From Ostrinia nubilalis (Eukaryota; Arthropoda; Insecta; Lepidoptera; Crambidae): 64,000 bases of DNA. Position numbers and translations under genes: made by a program. Below, one piece after another: positions 11,465-22,450 of this stretch. Numbering within the stretch: the first letter of the stretch is position 1; each line of letters starts with the position of its first letter. The stretch lies in assembly GCF_963855985.1 (NCBI RefSeq), contig NC_087095.1:5156001-5220000 (forward strand), given 5' to 3'. The notes below the pieces were generated by a model. It was given only the letters and a program-made list of their open reading frames with translations. It was not told the DNA's origin and ran no database searches.

Positions 11465-14400
11465 TCATTTAGCTATGGGCAATTGGTATTTAGGAATTTC
11501 CTCCTTTAGTTGACTAGGTGTAAATACGCCCTTTTCTGTGATGATGCCGGTGATTAAGCTTGCTGGAGTGACGTCAAAGGACGGATTCCAGCAATTGATA
11601 CCTGAAATAAAATTAAATTGAGGTGTTAACATGGTGGCACAAATTGTTAAAAAAAAACTAGATACAACCCGATCGAGCTAACTGCGCGCTGCGTACCTAG
11701 CTGGAATGCGACTCTCCCTCCCACTTACCTATACCCGCACACCTCGCGTTCGCTCCGTCTGTATCAGACCGTCGATGTGACGTCACGGCTGCCAGTTTCG
11801 CAGTTAACTCGACCGGGTTGTACAAGTATAGAGTATAACTGCGGTAATGAATTGATAAGGGAAGGGGGACATTTGACGTTACAAAAGTACACCCTTTAGC
11901 ACTGCTCTACTACCTAACCTAATGAGTTAGAGTAGGCGCACACCGTTGATTTTTAGTTGGCCGATAGTTGTGCCCGATTTCAAATTGTATGAAGAATCGG
12001 CCAAATCGAATCGGCGTAGTGTGCGCACTCCCATACTGATCAACTGCCCGACTGAACTATCGGCCGACGAAAAATCAACGGTGTGCGCCTACTCTTAAGC
12101 GCTTTACCTAAACCTACTTGTAGCTCATTAATTTACAAAAATCTGTATTCGGTACTGTTATTTAGTGGCAAATTTTAATAATACAATCCAAATACGCTTC
12201 GTTTTCCGGTACGTGTCCTGCACTCCAGAACCTTGCTGCTCTATCGGCCGTCAGTTTTGCGTACTATGTGCCCTGCCCATTGCCACTTCAGCTGCTTCAG
12301 CTTGCTAATCCGTCGGGCTACGTCAGTGACTTAAGTTCGTTTACGGATCTCCTCATTTCTGATTTGATCTCGTAAAGAAACACCGAGCCTAGCAAGAAAC
12401 ATAGCCCTTTCCATAGCACGCTGAGCAACTTTGAGCTTCTTTAAGAGCACGTGGGAACGCAGCGTTGGACGTCCACCCACAAGGTGGACCGATGACCTGA
12501 CAAAGGTAGCAGGAAGGCGCTGGATGCAGGCCGCTACCAACCGTGCGATGTGGAAGTCATTGGGGAAGGCCTATGTTCAGCAGTGGACGTCCTGTGGCTG
12601 AAATTATGATGAATCCAAATACGCACCTGGCGCGGCGATCCTATGCTCCCCAATGTGGGTCATTTCCCTATCAGGCCGCTCCTCGATTTTGATCCTGTCG
12701 CCCGAAGTCAGCGCCATGTCGATGGAGCTCAGTGGCGCCGCCACGTAGAAAGGCACCTCGTGGTGTCGCGCCACTATTGCTATTTGGTACGTTCCGATTT
12801 TGTTCGCGGTGTCACCGTTAGCAGCAACCTGGAAGGTTTAACGTATAGATTAATAAAATGATTTATTTCTACTTTAGCTTTTGAATAAATATCGTTATAG
12901 AAAAATAATTATGTTTGGAAGAAATTTTGAGAAAGATGTTAGTCGCAATTTAGTAGTTGGTTGTTACAGCAGTACCAATAGGGTTAATCTTTGCCCCTTT
13001 ACTCGGTAGAGAGATAATTCAGATAAATATTATAAAATTACGTAGCAGACTTCACATAGAAGCAGCAGCAAACGACGTGTCGCAAAATTACTGGTTTCTA
13101 AGTCGTCAAAAGGTATCTTTCAGATACAAAGAAAACAGTTATACTATAAGCTTGGCCTATTGCATTTAATATACACGGATTGAAGAGAAATAACAAAGAC
13201 AACATAAAGCATTCCAAAATAAAAGTCGTCTCATTTGTTACAGGTGGCATGTTGTATTAATTTATTAATCATAGCTTTTTTATTATTACATTATCTAAAC
13301 AACATTAAATGGTTTAAAAATGAAAAACATGTAAAATAGTATAAGGTATTATTTATTATATTTATAGAAAATATAAAAGAAAATTCAAAACAGAAAGTTC
13401 TTTATAGATACTCAAACTTTATCTCATCTAATATGAATTAATGGTAGTCTAGAATCTATTCATGCTTGTCTCACACGACATTAGTAGTAAATGTTTATAA
13501 TAAGTCTAAACTATGTTCTACGGACCATTACACAGTCCTTTCAGCAGTCATGCTTGTGCCTGAAAACAAAAACATGTGCATGTGCAATCAGTTTATTTAA
13601 TGAACATAATAGATTGGTAAAGGGAAGGAAAACTTGATTATGTATTAGATAACACTTACCATGTTATTATGATGTTAATTATTGAAAGTCACTAGAAAAG
13701 AAAGGCCCAGTCTTTGTTATTTCCTAGTGATTGTTGATAAATATTAAGTTTTTTTTTATCAATAAATGTTTTTAATTCCATCACTCAAAATCGTTATCGA
13801 AAGATCACTTTATACTTCTATTTTCATTGAAATGTGTGAGTAGGATCACTATGCATTAGTGAATCTAAATTTTTAAAGTTTGCATTATTATAAGTTTTAG
13901 TTTTCTCGAGGATGACGTCATATATTGCTGTTCTTCGGCAATATGACGTAATAAAGTTGAACTTTTTTAGTATGATAGCATAATAAATTAAAATAATGAC
14001 AAATTACAGAAGAGGTAATTTGTCTCTTACATTTTTAAAGTACATAATACATACCCGGTCAGCCCCCACGACTACTGCAGTAATATTCCTCGAGTGCATC
14101 AAAGCTGACACCATGCTATCTACTATAAGAGTGGCAGGTATCTTCTCATGGACTAACTCATAAGCAGTTAACCTCGCGCCTTGATTGTACGGTCGAGTTT
14201 CCGTGCAGTATACATGCTCTAAAACAATAATAATCAAGTAAGTACATATAGCAGATAATTGGCATAGATTTTCCTCATATAAAGTACTAGCTTTCCGCCT
14301 GCGGCTTCGACCGCGTGGAATTTTATTTGTCATAGAAAAACTTTATCGCGCGCGTCCCTGTTTCAAAAACGGGGATAAAAAATATTCTATGTCCTTTCCC

Positions 14401-15798
14401 AGGACTCAAACTATCTCTATGCCAAATTTAATTAAAATCGCTTCAGTAGTTTAGGCGTGAAAGCAAGACAGACAGAGAGATAGACAGAGTTACTTTCGCA
14501 TTTATAATATTAGTATAGATTGAATCAGAATCTCGACACTAGAGGAAATTTTATAAATATGCACTATGTACTTTTAGGGCAGTTTTAAAATGTCTAAAGA
14601 TGCCTTACCAAGCCTCTTAGATTCAAACAATGACCGTATCACCCCGAGGGCAGTTCCGTAGCCAGCCGTGGCCAGGCTACCGGTGTTGCAATGAGTGAGT
14701 ATACGAACTTGGCCGTCTCCTTCTAACCTGTGCAGTATCGCTTCTGACCCGAACTTTCCAATAGCTTTATTGTCTTCTATATCTTTGGTGAGCATACTTT
14801 CTATACTAGTAATAAATCTGAAATATTAGAAATACATATTTTAAAAACATTATTTAGAATTAAATTAACTAAAACAATATTTTAATTTCTACTTTATTTT
14901 GCATAAAAAATTGTTAGAAGTGTATTTAAAAAAGTTATTTTCATACCTAAACTATCTATTTAATAGTCGCAAAGAGCAGATTAATAAATTAAATGATGAA
15001 ATTTTAATGTGAATGCTGCTTTGAAACATAGAATAATAAATCAATTGGAATTTGTTACAACCAAGCCAAATACATTTCAATAGTCAATATGATGTAACCA
15101 AGGACAGAAGCACACACCTGTCTTTGAACTCACTAGGTGAGACATTTTCATCAGCACTTAGAGTATTTGCTAAATTTATCAGTTCGTCGGCTGCCAATTT
15201 TATGTTCACAGCTGTTGGCCTTGCCGATACCAGATAATTGAGCTTGCCTTCAATCTGCAATTACAAGATATATTTTAGGAGCTTTCATAACCTATAATGC
15301 CAGAATAACATGTAAGTTTCTTGAATAAATTGAGTAGCAATTTTGAACTTTATTCATTGCATACAAGGTTGCCAAGTAATTCTAAATCTCAGCTAATAAA
15401 GAAGTTAGATTAACTTGAACTACTGACCTCTTGCCGCATGACTTTCTTATCATCTATCTCCTCCTTGAGCAACTCTACGGCTAGAGATAAGCACCCGACT
15501 ATGGCTATCGCGGGAGCTCCTCGGACCTACCAAGATTTGAAATATTAACAATGAAATCTAATAGGTATTCATATAAATTCATGTTAACCATATTTACTGT
15601 AATTTGTACAAATATAATCTATTTATCTGATAGATTTTAGAATTTCGCCAAACTAACCTATCTTACCTGCATTTTATTAATAACTTTCCAACCATCTTCA
15701 ACACCCTGTACTTTTACGTATCTGGTTTGTAAAGGCAGTAACAACTGGTCTAGGATTTCAAGATTTCCACGTCTATATCTAATAGATTCTAGACTCAT
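11465..15798 (-). CDS. Mri1: Methylthioribose-1-phosphate isomerase
   Basis: Catalyses aldose-ketose isomerisation of 5-methylthioribose-1-phosphate to methylthioribulose-1-phosphate in the cytosolic methionine salvage pathway. Seven exons on the minus strand join in frame at GT-AG sites: 15667-15798, 15428-15526, 15118-15254, 14609-14817, 14055-14218, 12627-12828 and 11465-11601. Together they make 1,080 nt, or 359 aa, the usual family length. The protein starts [18 protein letters not shown], has the [11 protein letters not shown] substrate-binding motif early, HCNTG with the catalytic Cys (about residue 166) and [17 protein letters not shown] with the catalytic Asp (about 246). The 80-residue spacing agrees with bacterial MtnA. 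The start has an insect-like CAAAATG context. An acceptor-like TTTTTTAG just upstream suggests a 5' UTR intron. It is related to eIF2B alpha/beta/delta, but the catalytic pair favours the enzyme. Introns hold several repeats; one LINE lies 15 bp past the exon-6 donor. Confidence 0.96.
11665..11820. mobile_element. 156-bp MITE with TA target duplication, in Mri1 intron 6
   Basis: The 22-bp terminal inverted repeats CAACCCG(A/G)TCGAG(C/T)TAACTGCG differ at two positions, and TA lies outside each (11663-11664 and 11821-11822). The interior is GC-rich and non-coding. A Tc1/mariner-type MITE is likely from the TA duplication. Confidence 0.8.
11930..12094. mobile_element. 165-bp PIF/Harbinger-type MITE with TTA duplication, in Mri1 intron 6
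   Basis: The termini GAGTAGGCGCACACCGTTGA are perfect inverted repeats, and the inverted similarity continues for about 40 bp (GGCCGATAGTT inside). TTA flanks both sides (11927-11929 and 12095-12097), the target duplication typical of PIF/Harbinger. The terminal sequence is unlike the CGGTCTTATTCATAAT ends of the Harbinger pair at 51-59 kb, so that transposase is probably not its source. Confidence 0.85.
12198..12611 (+). mobile_element. 5'-truncated, internally inverted (twin-primed) LINE insertion
   Basis: The plus-strand part (about 12455-12611) encodes [20 protein letters not shown] then [20 protein letters not shown] then QQWTSCG and a stop: the C-terminus of a non-LTR retrotransposon reverse-transcriptase ORF. 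The preceding part (about 12437 down to 12198) reads on the minus strand as [14 protein letters not shown]...[17 protein letters not shown], stop, [12 protein letters not shown]...WQWAGHI...TGKR, the residues that should come just before. The inverted 5' piece thus abuts the sense 3' piece. The whole is bounded by a 13-bp direct repeat AATCCAAATACGC (12185-12197 and 12612-12624), a target-site duplication. Two in-frame stops mark it as dead. The clade (RTE or relative) is a guess. Confidence 0.9.
13914..13950. repeat. Short imperfect hairpin in Mri1 intron 5
   Basis: ACGTCATATATTGC and GCAATATGACGT form inverted copies (one 2-bp bulge) around a 9-base spacer. It may be a MITE remnant; no boundaries are visible. 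Confidence 0.4.
14287..14519 (+). repeat. Lepidopteran retroposon tail in Mri1 intron 4
   Basis: Begins CTAGCTTTCCGCCTGCGGCT and runs through CGTGGAA, AAAACTTTATCGCG, ATTCTATGTCCTTT, AAAATCGCTTCAGTAGTTTA and GACAGACAGAG to TTTATAATATTAGTATAGAT. This order of blocks is very common in Lepidoptera. It lies between exons 5 and 4, so it is intronic and probably spliced out. Confidence 0.75.
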
Positions 15799-16881
15799 TT
15801 TGTCTCAAGTAAACCTAAAAAAGAAATACTCATCTAGATTTAATCGTTCAAATGTAAACATTGGAGACTAAAAAGATAAGATTTATCTCCTAAAATTTGA
15901 GTTTAGATTCAAGTGTTGAGATAAATATTATACAACACTTTGATACTTGTAAATTATTAATTTGTTAATCCACGTTAGTAAAACTGAATTTTAATTGCAG
16001 AATGTAGAAAAATAATAAAATAGTAAAAAATATTCACCGAAGACACGATAAAACTAGACTACTATTTGAACGTTTCAATGGTTTGACACTGACATTGACA
16101 AATGTTGGTGGCACAACTGGCAAACACAATCGGTATTAAAAAAAACGTTTACCGGTATGGGTAAAGCAATCCAGCCTCCACTATGAGCCTCCAGCTGCAG
16201 CTAAACAAAATAATGTTTATAGTTTCATTGTATTTTTGTCGCTATTATACTATTGTGGTATAAATTGATTAATAAAATAAAAGAGCTAAATGACCAACAG
16301 TGAACCCGCGCGCTTATAAGCATTCTATTAAACCTATTCTTACTCATAATTCTTTTCTAAGTTAAGATTATGGCGAAATGGTTTCAATTTAGAAAGTTAA
16401 ATTACGCGGAGAATAAAATCAATGAAAAAGGTTTCACTTTCCAAGAATGAAAACTTTTTGTTACTTTTTGTGTTTCATGGGAAATGACCATAGAGTTATT
16501 AACTATGGAAATGACGTCCGTATTTCATGTTCTATTCTCTATGCTCACCTTTAGGTGTTGCTTGTATTTTGTTCAATTTATTTAAAAAGTACCAAATGTA
16601 TTGTGTTCTCCGTAACGCTCAAACATTATACGATACTCAAAAATAATTTATCAATGAAATTAATGATCCATGAATGTTCTGACTCATTCAGTTTGTGTGC
16701 AATCATCTATAGTCTGGTCCGGGAGCACGTAGAATTTTGTCTAATGACCCCAAGCTACCCATCAAAGAGCATAAAAGAGTAAGAGACGGCACTCCATAGA
16801 TATTTTTTGAGCTCACGCACACATATGCATTTTAGAGAACGACCCGCAAATCTTTACCAACCGCACAAACTACGGGCGGAG
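15799..16881. other. Mri1 5' region and spacer to the P-type element
   Basis: A possible Mri1 first non-coding exon ends at a donor-like TCG|GTGAATA on the minus strand near 16038-16039. This is inferred from sequence only. The rest is AT-rich. The 75-aa ORF at 16555 shows no recognisable domain. Confidence 0.35.
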
Positions 16882-18384
16882 CTACCAACATAATGCCTTA
16901 TTTTCTGACAGTATTAGTGACGTTCGTAATAACTTATCGATTATCGATACTTTGCTAGGGTTGTAATTGCATATCGATATCTAGTATAGGAACCTTCAAT
17001 ATTTTAATGATTACTATTTTTATTTTATACTATGTGTAAGTAAAACGAAGTTTTGTAACGTAAATTATTTATTTCGAAATAAAATAGGTATATTACAATA
17101 AGTATTGAACATGACATAGCAGTTGTAGGCATGAGGAATTATTGAAAATTATAACAAAGTACAGAAATGATAATTTTGTAAACTTTTATTTTCACAACTT
17201 TTTCTAAGAAAAAATAGGATTTTTATTTATAAACATCTTTAATTTTCTTATCAGCTGATCGAACCTCAGCCTCAAGATTACTTTTCAATGCTTTGTTGCT
17301 GTGCTTTTTTACTTTTGTCAGCAAAATTGTTTTCACTTTTTATGAAGCTGTCATTAATGATTTTACAACTTTTTCTTAGAAAAAGGTAACTTAATATTTT
17401 AAACATCTTATCATAAATGTCTTTATTATGTTGTTGACATTTAAACCAACTAAAATTACAATTTGTACTCAACATTAAGAAAATGAATTTTCCAACATTT
17501 TCCATATATATCTGGTCGGCAATATGGTCATGATAAAATTGTTTAGCTTCATTTACGGTGGTACATAATTGAATTGTTGGATAAACGAGACTTTTTTTAT
17601 CATGCCACCATTCGCGAAGAGATATATATGCATACAAATCATTGTCAACAGGAGTTTTCACGCTCAAACACTCTTCACAAATTAAACAAGAACTGTTCTG
17701 TAATAGTTTGGCAGCTAAATACCCGCTTACATATACTACTGGTTGGTTTTCAAGGCTACACAAATTTTCAATGGGCTGTTCTAAGTTTTCAGGGTCCGGG
17801 ATAGACAACACAGGATAAAATTCAGTGTCTGTGGAATCTTGAACATTAATTTTTATTTCTGTTGTTTTTAAATTAGTTTTTAAAATGTCTTTATATTCCA
17901 GCATATGTTTATTGTTGTCTGCTTCACAATGAGGATCAGTACTGTTGTAGAAAATTCAATAAAACTAGTATCTACGTTAATCTTTAAGACATAAGAAAGA
18001 TATATCTTTTTGAATTATCCAAATCGGACCATTACTTACGAAGATATTAAGTAATAAACATAGGCCGTTTTGCCGCTAAAAGTCAACGTACGCAGGGCCG
18101 CGTGACGTCACTATATCCGAATCGAGCGCAGCCGGCGTACTATTGGGATGGAAAATATTTTTTTCCAGCTAAACTATCAGTTTTAGAAAAAAACTTTTAA
18201 TAACATTTATTCATCAAAATAAAGTAACCTATCGACCAGTAATTTTTAAAAATAAAAATTGTGAAAAATAAGTATCGCTATGTCCAAAAACCACATTTTT
18301 ATAGGATTCGATGGAATGCGGAGACGCGGTTGGGGTGAGTGTAACTTTATGATTGTTTGTATTGAACATAATAATACATAATAT

Positions 18385-19250
18385 GAGTGCTAATACCCAG
18401 TTTCTGGCCTAGGGGGGGGGAGGGGAGGGGATAAGTCATACCCAGCTTATAGCCTGGGGGGGGGGGGGGCTAGCCTTACCCAGCTTCTGGGAGGGGGGGG
18501 GGGGGGTGTAAGTCACTAGGGGCACAGAATAAGTAATAGTACAGGTACAGAAGGATTACTCCGCAAGACGAAAAATAATTAATATACTTATTTGTAATGA
18601 GGTATGTATGTAGGTAAGTACGCATTCATTATGGAAAACCTTGGGAGAGGCCTTTGTCCAGCAGTGGACGTCATTAATTTGCTGAATCGAACGAACGCAT
18701 TCTGAGCAGTAGTCATGGTAGGTTAGGTTCCTATACTATGCTAAGAATTATTGATTACCTACATGGCCAACATATCTTTCAGCATCTTTGGGAAGCGAAA
18801 AAAGAGATAAATCCGGTAGATTTCTTTTCGAATTTAAACACCCGAACGCCGCATAATAATATTTCTTTCTCTTTATGTCCATTTTGTAATAATACTTCGA
18901 TCATAGAATTAGGTACTACAACGCACGCCAGCGTCCTGACGGGCGCGCGCGTGACACTCGACTGATATAATACCCGCCGCCGCGGCGGGGCGCTTCGCTG
19001 TAGGTAATTATCGGATGTACCGCGCGGAGTGAGCCAGGCCTGCTAGGGGGAGTCATACCCAACTTATGCTTATGGCCTGGGGGGAGGGGCAAGCCTTACC
19101 CAGATTCTGGCCTGGGAGAGGGGGGGAGGGGGGGGGGGGGGGGTAAATCATATCTGACTTCTGGCCGAGGGGGGTCATGCCCAGCTTATGACCTGGGGAG
19201 AGGAGAGGGACGGGTGAGTCATACCCAGCTTCTAGGCTAAGATTAAATAG
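18385..19250 (+). repeat. G-run minisatellite core of foldback copy A
   Basis: Units of the type (G)n-TAAGTCATACCCAGCTT-(A/C)TGGCCTGGGG fill 18385-18515 and 19045-19250. G-runs reach 16 bases (19128-19143). Between them lies about 530 bp absent from copy B, including a LINE tail and a GC-rich patch (CCGCCGCCGCGGCGGGGCGC). The plus strand could form G-quadruplexes. Confidence 0.8.
18622..18690 (+). repeat. LINE 3' end fragment (SLWKTLGEAFVQQWTS)
   Basis: TCATTATGGAAAACCTTGGG and the bases after it read SLWKTLGEAFVQQWTSLIC and a stop, the same C-terminus as at 12555-12599. It lies within the part of foldback copy A that copy B lacks. Confidence 0.75.
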
Positions 19251-22200
19251 ATTTCCAGGAGGGAGCAGCTGGCCCGCCCATGGGAACGGCGAATAGATAG
19301 GTAGGTACGTAGGTTTAACTCAGAAAAACTAAATAACAGGTAGGTATTGCGTGTACATCGAAATGATCTTCATAGCAATGTCTTGTAGCTAGGCAGAGTG
19401 TATCTGCCTCAGCTATAATTACTTATTGTTAGAAGTAAATAAATTAATATTTATACATTTTTATATTTTACTTGGACGAAGATATGACTCTAACAACACT
19501 TATGAACACTTTATTTGAATAAATCGCCAAAATAAATAAACCACCGCGGAGACCCTAATCGCGTCTCCGCGTTCCATTGAATCGTATGAGCGTATGGATT
19601 TTTTGCGATATTTAACACAATTTCTATTTAAAAAAATTACCTATCGATAGCTTACTTTATTCTGATGAATAAATGTCATAACAAGTTTTTCTCTAAAACT
19701 GATAGTTTGGCTAGAAAAAAATATTTTCTATCCACGCAGTACGCCGGCAGCGTTCGGATCGGATATAATGACGTCATCGGTCCCGCGCCGGGCGGTCAGT
19801 GAACTTTTTTAGTAATTTGGCCATAACTTCGTCAATTTTTGTCGTAGAACAAAAATTTTTGGACAGTATATTAAGGATTTCTTAGACTTATAAATCTGCA
19901 TTCACAGCTAAAAATCGAAATGATCCTCATTAGCACTTCTGCTATGAGGCACTTTCAGCCCAGTAACCATGCTTGTTTTAAGCGCTGCAGTAAAGTGCGT
20001 GATAGTGGGATTTCTATTGGTTACACTGTGTTGCCTAATGATTCCCAGAGAGTCTTGGTTAAACTGTCTAAGGTTCATATATTTAAACCCTTCATTCTTT
20101 AACTTTTCCCAAATATCGTTTAAGGATTTGATAGATATTTGATATCCCTTTACGCATTTAACATTTTTTAGTATCGTGTTTTCTGCTGTTATAAATTTTA
20201 TGGTTTTTAACTTATCAGTATAAAAGGTCCAAGACTCAATGTGATTACTTGATGTGGAAACATTTTCCCGGATCCCTTTCTTTACGTCATTTAAAGATGA
20301 TGGACCATTTGTACAATCAAATAGTTTATCTAACTGTTCAATCACAAATGCTGTATCATTGCAATCAGAAACTTCTTTCCATGCCATCATTTTTAAAATA
20401 GCTGCCACGGTATTACTCAGAGCATGCGCAGCATACTTCACCCTCATCTTAGTTTTGAATGTTGGATTTACAATGGTACTATTCAGTTTTTTAAAATTTA
20501 AAAAATTTCTGTTGTGTTCTTCTGCAACTACCAAATGCCTCCATTGTGCAATTTTTCCATCGAAAGACATATTTCCACTTTTAAAGAAATTGTTTCGTAA
20601 TGATTTGAACAAGTGAGGGATGTCATAGATTATAAAAATTTTGTCATTATTTACAGAGAAAAAGTTGCTATCTATGCCTTGTCCACAGTTTCTTTTTAAC
20701 ATGTTAAGAGCTCCTATATTTGTAGATCCCTGATCACAAACTGTTGTTAGAACCATAAATCCGATTTCTTTTAATTTTTTGATGATGTCCGATATAATTT
20801 TTGCCAGTTTTGCTGTTGATATTGTGCCTTCCACAAAATAGTGCGCAATATATTGTTTGTATTTATGTTTAGCACCCTGTATCATAAACACTAACGCATG
20901 GTCTGCAATTTTCTTTTCTCGTCCCATGTTCTCGCCCTCTCCATAATCCACGTAGCCATCCACTTTATCAGCAATTTCGTTATAAATTATCCGTTTCTTT
21001 AACGCCATCTCGTCAAATATTAACGAGCAATATTTATTTTCCTTTGGCATACTTGATGCTTTTGCCTCTAACATATCAATTATATTTTTATTTATACCAG
21101 GCTCCATTGGTATATTTTTTTAAATCCTTTGGAGCGTTTTAGTGCTTGGTAGCGTAAACAGCTTTTGCATATAGCGGTATGCTTTAGGGGACCGTTTAAA
21201 TATAGCCAAAGCATATATTTTGTTGGCTAAAGTCCACCTTTTTCCTTGTGACTTTTTTTTGTTATTCTGCACTACATCCTTTACTAACGATGTCAGCACT
21301 TCCGAATCTAACTTGTCTAAATTCACTCTTGACTTCGCTATATTCCTTATTGTTTTTTTTGCATTTTGTAACTGTCGCCAAAGCCTCTTCTCTTTAATTG
21401 TAAATGTTGATGAAGTGTCTGTAATAAAAACATTTCCATTAGTAAAAAAAACAACATTAAAGCAAATTGAATTGAATATTGGTTAATTAATCAGCAATTT
21501 TACTTAGTTTTTTAAATTATGTATGTTTTATCTTACCTTTCATTTCAATGTTTTTCTTAGGTCTTTTATAACTGTGGACTAATATTTCTGCCTGTGCATC
21601 TTGATGGCAAATGTTTTTATCATCTGAAATATTATAAATATGCAAATAAGTTTAAAATTTATTTTGTTGTTTTATGAAACATATTATTTCCAAATCAATC
21701 AATCATTATCAAGTTTTAAAAAAATGCAAAGACAGGATAATGATAGCTCTTCTCATAAAATATGAAGCGTGGGCCCACCTTCAATAACAATGACATAATA
21801 TTAAATTAAAGGCATTTAGAGGTTTTAATGTTCTGCATTCTGGATGCGGTCTGCGGGTATGTCAAGACAATCTGTAAGTGGTCGTGATAAGGCAATCAGT
21901 CACGTGTGCTTTGCGTTCTTTGTTCGTATCCGCACGGTCAAATCGCATTAATATAAAATGTACAGAAACCTAGAATGTTGTACATATAAGTTCATTTTGA
22001 CCTGACTGCAGACTGCAGAACGCATCCAGGGTGGCATTCTTTAGTTTGAGGGAAGGCATATTTTAGAAGGTAAATAATTAGTTTGTACACTTACCATGAG
22101 TAATGGGTTTATAGGTCATATGTTCTGGTGCATTGGAAGTAGAAGGAAGAGGTTCAAAAGTTGTTTTCGCAGAAATACCAGAATCTGGTATATCCACAGC

Positions 22201-22378
22201 TCCCAAACATGTTGAATTTAGTTGTTTGGTTGTAGTTGTAAGGGGAACTGAAAGCAGATAATGAAATGTGAATTGGGTAATAAAATGTCATGTTCTTTTC
22301 TTACCCAACTTTAGGGTACAATCAGTCTAGTACATGTCTTGCTCACATTAAAAATTACTAGCTTATAAATATTATTAA

Positions 22379-22450
22379 ACTAGCTGACCTGGCTAATTAA
22401 TGTAGATTGCCTAAAATTTTTCAAATTGGTCCGGTACTTTTTTTGAAGAA
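22379..22450 (+). repeat. Degenerate CTAGCTGACC(T/C)GG retroposon tail in P-element intron
   Basis: ACTAGCTGACCTGGCTAATT resembles the common lepidopteran tail beginning CTAGCTGACCCGG. It lies between transposase exons 3 and 4. Short and diverged. Confidence 0.4.

Larger units (their letters stand above)
17931..19928. mobile_element. G-rich foldback element, copy A, inside the P transposase
   Basis: The ends are GAGGATCA inverted repeats with AT outside each (17929-17930 and 19929-19930). Removing the insert and one AT restores the conserved SANCEAD reading frame of the host transposase. About 100-150 bp in, both ends carry diverged inverted arms sharing TGACGTCA, TATATCCGA, GCCGGCGTACT, AAAATATTTTTTTC, AAACTATCAGTTTTAGA and CGGAGACGCG. 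The middle is a G-run minisatellite and includes a LINE 3' fragment. No transposase-like ORF was found. Copy B (28170-29851) lies in inverted orientation. Superfamily unknown. Confidence 0.85.

Noticed and set aside
11930..12094. Derivation of this Harbinger MITE from the 51-59 kb Harbinger transposons
   Set aside because: Both use TTA duplications, but the terminal repeats (GAGTAGGCGCACACC versus CGGTCTTATTCATAAT) are unrelated.
12331..12540. 69-aa minus-strand ORF as a host gene
   Set aside because: Its last part is the inverted LINE RT segment and its first part crosses the inversion junction.
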